This document shows, one piece after another, positions 33,277 to 35,631 of a stretch of 35,631 nt of DNA (the stretch's first letter is position 1; the number at the start of each line of letters is the position of its first letter). Under the pieces are notes generated by a model, which saw only the letters and a list, made by a program, of their open reading frames with translations, ran no database searches and was not told the origin of the DNA. The DNA is from Methanomicrobiales archaeon HGW-Methanomicrobiales-6 (lineage in GTDB: Archaea > Halobacteriota > Methanomicrobia > Methanomicrobiales > Methanoculleaceae): positions 1 to 35,631 of the forward strand of contig PGYH01000039.1 of assembly GCA_002839575.1 (NCBI GenBank), read 5' to 3'. Made by a program: the position numbers and the translations under genes.

Positions 33277-34151
33277 AACGCCAGTGCCTCCTCATACCGC
33301 GTGGCAAACGGGATCGCCGCAACCGCTCCGATCGCGCCCCGGCCATCCATGATGATGGAGAGCCGCGGATCGTCGAGGGCGGCAAGGTCGCCGGGCGAGA
33401 CCTCGCCCCGCTTTACGCGTCCGCCGAACTCTTCGAGCGGCGAAGGATCGAACCCCCACCAGACCGCCATTCCGGTCTCGTCCGAGAGCGTGTACTCTTC
33501 CAGGTAATCGTGGTAGTGCCGGATCAGTCCAACGGGATCGGAGGTGGCGAACTCGCAGGCAATGGCGACGCAGTTCTTGGTCCGGTAGGGGACAGGATAG
33601 AGCTGAACGATGGTGTGAGAGAGGTAGCGTGAACGGGCGTCTTCGACGGCCCGTGCGATGTTGTGGGCCAGCGTCCAGGTGGCGCCCTCCTCCGGGGTAT
33701 CGGTGTCGTCGATGCCGACGATCACCCTCTCAAGCCGGGGGAGCCAGATCGTCGAGCCCGCGAGACGCCCGCCGCCGGCAGGGTCGCTCTTGCACCGGAC
33801 GACACCCGCAGCTTCGGCGCGGCAGATGGATGCCCCCACGCCCCCGCCGCCGAGCCCACGGTAGGTGACGGCGATCTCGTCCCCTTCGACGGCTACACCG
33901 GCGATCCCCGCCGGAAAGACCGAGCCCTCGAGCGCGAGGTCGGCGCTGCCGGTCGAGAGGAGGTAGCGGTTGGTCGACCCCACGGTGCGGACGGAGCGGA
34001 CGAGCGGGCTCTGCGCATAGTGGCGCTTGACCCACATCGCGCCGCCAGTGCAGTCGAAGAACTCGATGAGCTCAACCTGCCCGGCGCTCTCGTCGGCCAC
34101 CGCCACGATCTGTGGATACCGTATCGTGTACGGGTCAGAGAGTTTCTCCAT
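33258..34151 (-). CDS. Methanogenesis marker protein 11-like, paralogue 2
   Basis: The 297-residue protein is a diverged copy of the gene upstream. Both share an N-terminal beta-rich half, then the motif V-I-V-G-I-D-D-T-D-T-P-E-E-G-A-T-W, then V-Q-L-Y-P-V-P-Y-R-T-K-N-C-V-A. A C-terminal S-D-E-T-G-M-A-V-W-W-G and a final G-R-G-A-I-G-A-V-A-A-I-P-F segment follow. The I-D-D-T-D motif also occurs in TiaS, the tRNA-Ile2 agmatinyltransferase, where it belongs to an ATP-using domain. The ATG at 34151 overlaps the first copy by 17 bases; a TTG at 34169 is an alternative. Whether the second copy keeps the original function is not known. Confidence 0.7.
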   Translation of the reverse strand: MEKLSDPYTIRYPQIVAVADESAGQVELIEFFDCTGGAMWVKRHYAQSPLVRSVRTVGSTNRYLLSTGSADLALEGSVFPAGIAGVAVEGDEIAVTYRGLGGGGVGASICRAEAAGVVRCKSDPAGGGRLAGSTIWLPRLERVIVGIDDTDTPEEGATWTLAHNIARAVEDARSRYLSHTIVQLYPVPYRTKNCVAIACEFATSDPVGLIRHYHDYLEEYTLSDETGMAVWWGFDPSPLEEFGGRVKRGEVSPGDLAALDDPRLSIIMDGRGAIGAVAAIPFATRYEEALALWNGSG

Positions 34152-35091
34152 AGAGACCTGCCGCTTCAACGCCCTTGTTCCCCCAGAGAACGGCGCCCAG
34201 TGCTCCTATCCGCCCTTTCCGGCCGGTCGAGTCGATGAACCGGATACCCATCCGTGCCGCCTCCGCCTCCGCGTCGTCGACCGTCAGGAGTTCGGTCTTG
34301 ACCCTTTTCGCGTAGGGTGATTCCTCAGAAAACGCAATCCCGCGGTAGACGGCGATGCCGGTATCGTTGCTGACCGCTTCGGACTCGACAAAGTCGCGGA
34401 CGTATTCGAGGAGTTCGTCCACCTTTCCCGGGCGGACGGCGAAGTTCAGGGCGGACCCGACGCAGTTGGTGGTCTTCTTCGGGACCGCCGGGTTGAGCTG
34501 CACGAGGCGCATGTCCAGGTACTCGACCCCCGGGATTGTGCAGGCTTCGGCGCATTTGAGCGCGAGCACCCACGTGGCACCCTCCTCACGGGTGTCGGTG
34601 TCGTCGATCCCGATCGTTACCTTCTCATAGAGCGGCGATACAATCCGCACCCGGCAGGTCCGGGCGCCGCCGATCTTGAGATCGTCTTCGGAGGGGTACT
34701 CGGCCCGGAGCACCCCCGGCGCCTGCGGCAGGCATGCGGCGACGCCGACGCCCGCCCCTGCAATCCCGGACCAGGTCGTCACCACTTCATCCCCGACAAC
34801 CTCGACCCCCTCGAGTGCCTGGCCGCCGATCTCCTGGCCGGCAGCCCCGAAGTTCGCGGGGGATACACCCAGACGGGCAACCATCGTCATCGTCGTGCCC
34901 TCGACGTGGCAGGACTGAATTGCACCTCTCGCCCGCACCCGATTCGCCGCATCCCACTCGATGGTCCCCCGGGCCCGGCAATGCTCGCGGATCTCTGCGA
35001 GACCGGCGTTCTGGTCGACCATGGTGAGGAATTTCATCGAGAACAACGGCCCGAACCGGGCCCTGACTTCATCAGGCGTGAGCGTAATCAT
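34135..35091 (-). CDS. mmp11: Methanogenesis marker protein 11-like, paralogue 1
   Basis: The 318-residue protein leads the operon. It begins M-I-T-L-T-P-D-E-V-R-A-R-F-G-P-L. The middle has I-G-I-D-D-T-D-T-R-E-E-G-A-T-W-V-L followed by V-Q-L-N-P-A-V-P-K-K-T-T-N-C-V-G. Near the C terminus are N-D-T-G-I-A-V-Y-R-G-I and a final G-R-I-G-A-L-G-A-V-L-W segment. I associate this pattern with methanogenesis marker protein 11, a family found only in methanogens and without a settled function. The ATG at 35091 has GGTGA five bases upstream; longer frames upstream are low-complexity. The promoter has a palindromic site. Confidence 0.7.
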   Translation of the reverse strand: MITLTPDEVRARFGPLFSMKFLTMVDQNAGLAEIREHCRARGTIEWDAANRVRARGAIQSCHVEGTTMTMVARLGVSPANFGAAGQEIGGQALEGVEVVGDEVVTTWSGIAGAGVGVAACLPQAPGVLRAEYPSEDDLKIGGARTCRVRIVSPLYEKVTIGIDDTDTREEGATWVLALKCAEACTIPGVEYLDMRLVQLNPAVPKKTTNCVGSALNFAVRPGKVDELLEYVRDFVESEAVSNDTGIAVYRGIAFSEESPYAKRVKTELLTVDDAEAEAARMGIRFIDSTGRKGRIGALGAVLWGNKGVEAAGLYGETL

Positions 35092-35105
35092 GATGTCACC
35101 GAAAT

Positions 35106-35142
35106 AATCGTTAACAAAATTATCGTTGATAACGATATTTAA
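35106..35142 (-). promoter_or_regulatory. Promoter and candidate operator of the mmp11-aks operon
   Basis: On the minus strand ttaaatatcg (about 35133-35142) is a good TATA box about 47 bases before the ATG. Immediately downstream, overlapping it, is a perfect inverted repeat ATCGTT-GAT-AACGAT (plus-strand 35122-35136). A third half-site ATCGTT lies at 35107-35112, exactly 15 bases away. Sites overlapping the TATA box and the transcription start would favour repression. Confidence 0.5.
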
Positions 35143-35631
35143 GAGGATCGATCGTGAGGGAACGGGTGAGCCAGAGCGGGCTTTGGCAGGGGATGAGGGG
35201 GGAAGGGGGGGTTTTACACGCGGTTGAGGGGAGCCGGGGCGGGGGGTGATTGAGTGTGAGGGCGGTTCTTTCATAGTGGGGATCGACTGGGTGGTGGAAG
35301 TGCCGGGAGGGGGACCCGGGGAGCAAGCAGATTTGCATTTCAGACGATTAGTCTATCGTGTCCTCACCAGTTGCAAGCCCCACCCACGGCTTTCCAGTGG
35401 ACTGCGCACCTCCGCACCTCCGGTGCTCGTGCTCCGTTCCTGCCAGAACATCGCTTATCGCCATGACTGCCCCCCTGGGGGCGGGCCGAAGGCCGGGCGA
35501 GGTGCGACGGACGGGACGTCCGGAGTTCGAGAAGACCACGGGTCTTCGAGTGGGGGCTACAGATGTCCTTTTTCCGAGAAACAGGGGAGGGGGGATGCTC
35601 CCCCCTCCCCACCTGACGGTGGTCGAACTCC
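35143..35631. other. Intergenic region with repeat copy C
   Basis: No gene is seen from the operon promoter to the end of the window. The left part is G-rich and the right part contains the repeat. A 7-bp stem hairpin GAAGACC-acg-GGTCTTC lies at about 35531-35547 within it. Confidence 0.5.
35400..35610 (-). repeat. GC-rich dispersed repeat, copy C (rearranged/inverted)
   Basis: The hairpin at 35584-35610 is identical over 27 bases to the one at 15235-15261. Part of the copy (about 35453-35503), with atcgccatgactgc and cgggccgaaggccggg, is the reverse complement of the distal block of copy A (about 211-267). The modules are therefore shared but not in the same order. Confidence 0.55.

Overview
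The window (about 35.6 kb, GC-rich) comes from a methanogenic archaeon, most likely of the order Methanomicrobiales and close to Methanoculleus. The evidence is archaeal-type TrpS, PheST and EndA, archaeal TATA boxes, leaderless genes and oligo-T terminators, single-domain NifB, a methanogen-type S-adenosyl(inosyl)homocysteine hydrolase, homocitrate/homoaconitate enzymes of coenzyme B synthesis, and two proteins that look like methanogenesis marker protein 11. The genus is an inference from sequence recall; no search was run.

Layout. 1-1250: a GC-rich dispersed repeat, a molybdate-binding Mop protein and a small anchored surface protein. 1700-4270: a SET-domain protein, divergent from an ABC-2 type exporter (ATPase plus permease), then a CxxC zinc-ribbon protein. 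4490-7900: a methyltransferase/ATP-grasp fusion, preceded by an overlapping 28-residue ORF, and a polytopic membrane protein. 7955-9754: NifB and an 8-oxoguanine DNA glycosylase. 9758-12597 (minus): a modABC molybdate transport operon with a small membrane protein translationally coupled at its end. 12832-13691: a ribbon-helix-helix regulator divergent from a multi-zinc-ribbon protein, with two palindromes between them. 13767-16213: the homocysteine hydrolase and hisF, separated by a second copy of the repeat.

16155-21365 (minus) is a translation/RNA operon, endA-trpS-pheS-pheT. pheS carries an apparent one-base frameshift, and pheT overlaps hisF tail to tail. 21461-25317 holds two convergent surface proteins: a repeat protein ending in a PGF-CTERM-like sorting tail, and a large beta-propeller/PKD protein with a TP-rich linker.

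25631-35091 (minus) is the most notable part. It is a tightly overlapping run: two Mmp11-like paralogues, a radical SAM protein, an IorA-like TPP enzyme without its ferredoxin domain, aksA, aksD, aksE, an unknown 273-residue protein and aksF, followed by endonuclease IV. AksE carries the Arg26-Thr27 pair that marks homoaconitase rather than isopropylmalate isomerase, so this is a 2-oxosuberate (coenzyme B) pathway operon. The TPP enzyme is a good candidate for the unassigned decarboxylation of 2-oxosuberate. The radical SAM protein, the Mmp11 pair and the 273-residue protein are candidates for later coenzyme B steps or for methyl-coenzyme M reductase function. A palindrome with an extra half-site lies at the operon promoter. 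The window ends in an inverted third copy of the GC-rich repeat. No rRNA, tRNA, CRISPR array or transposase was seen.
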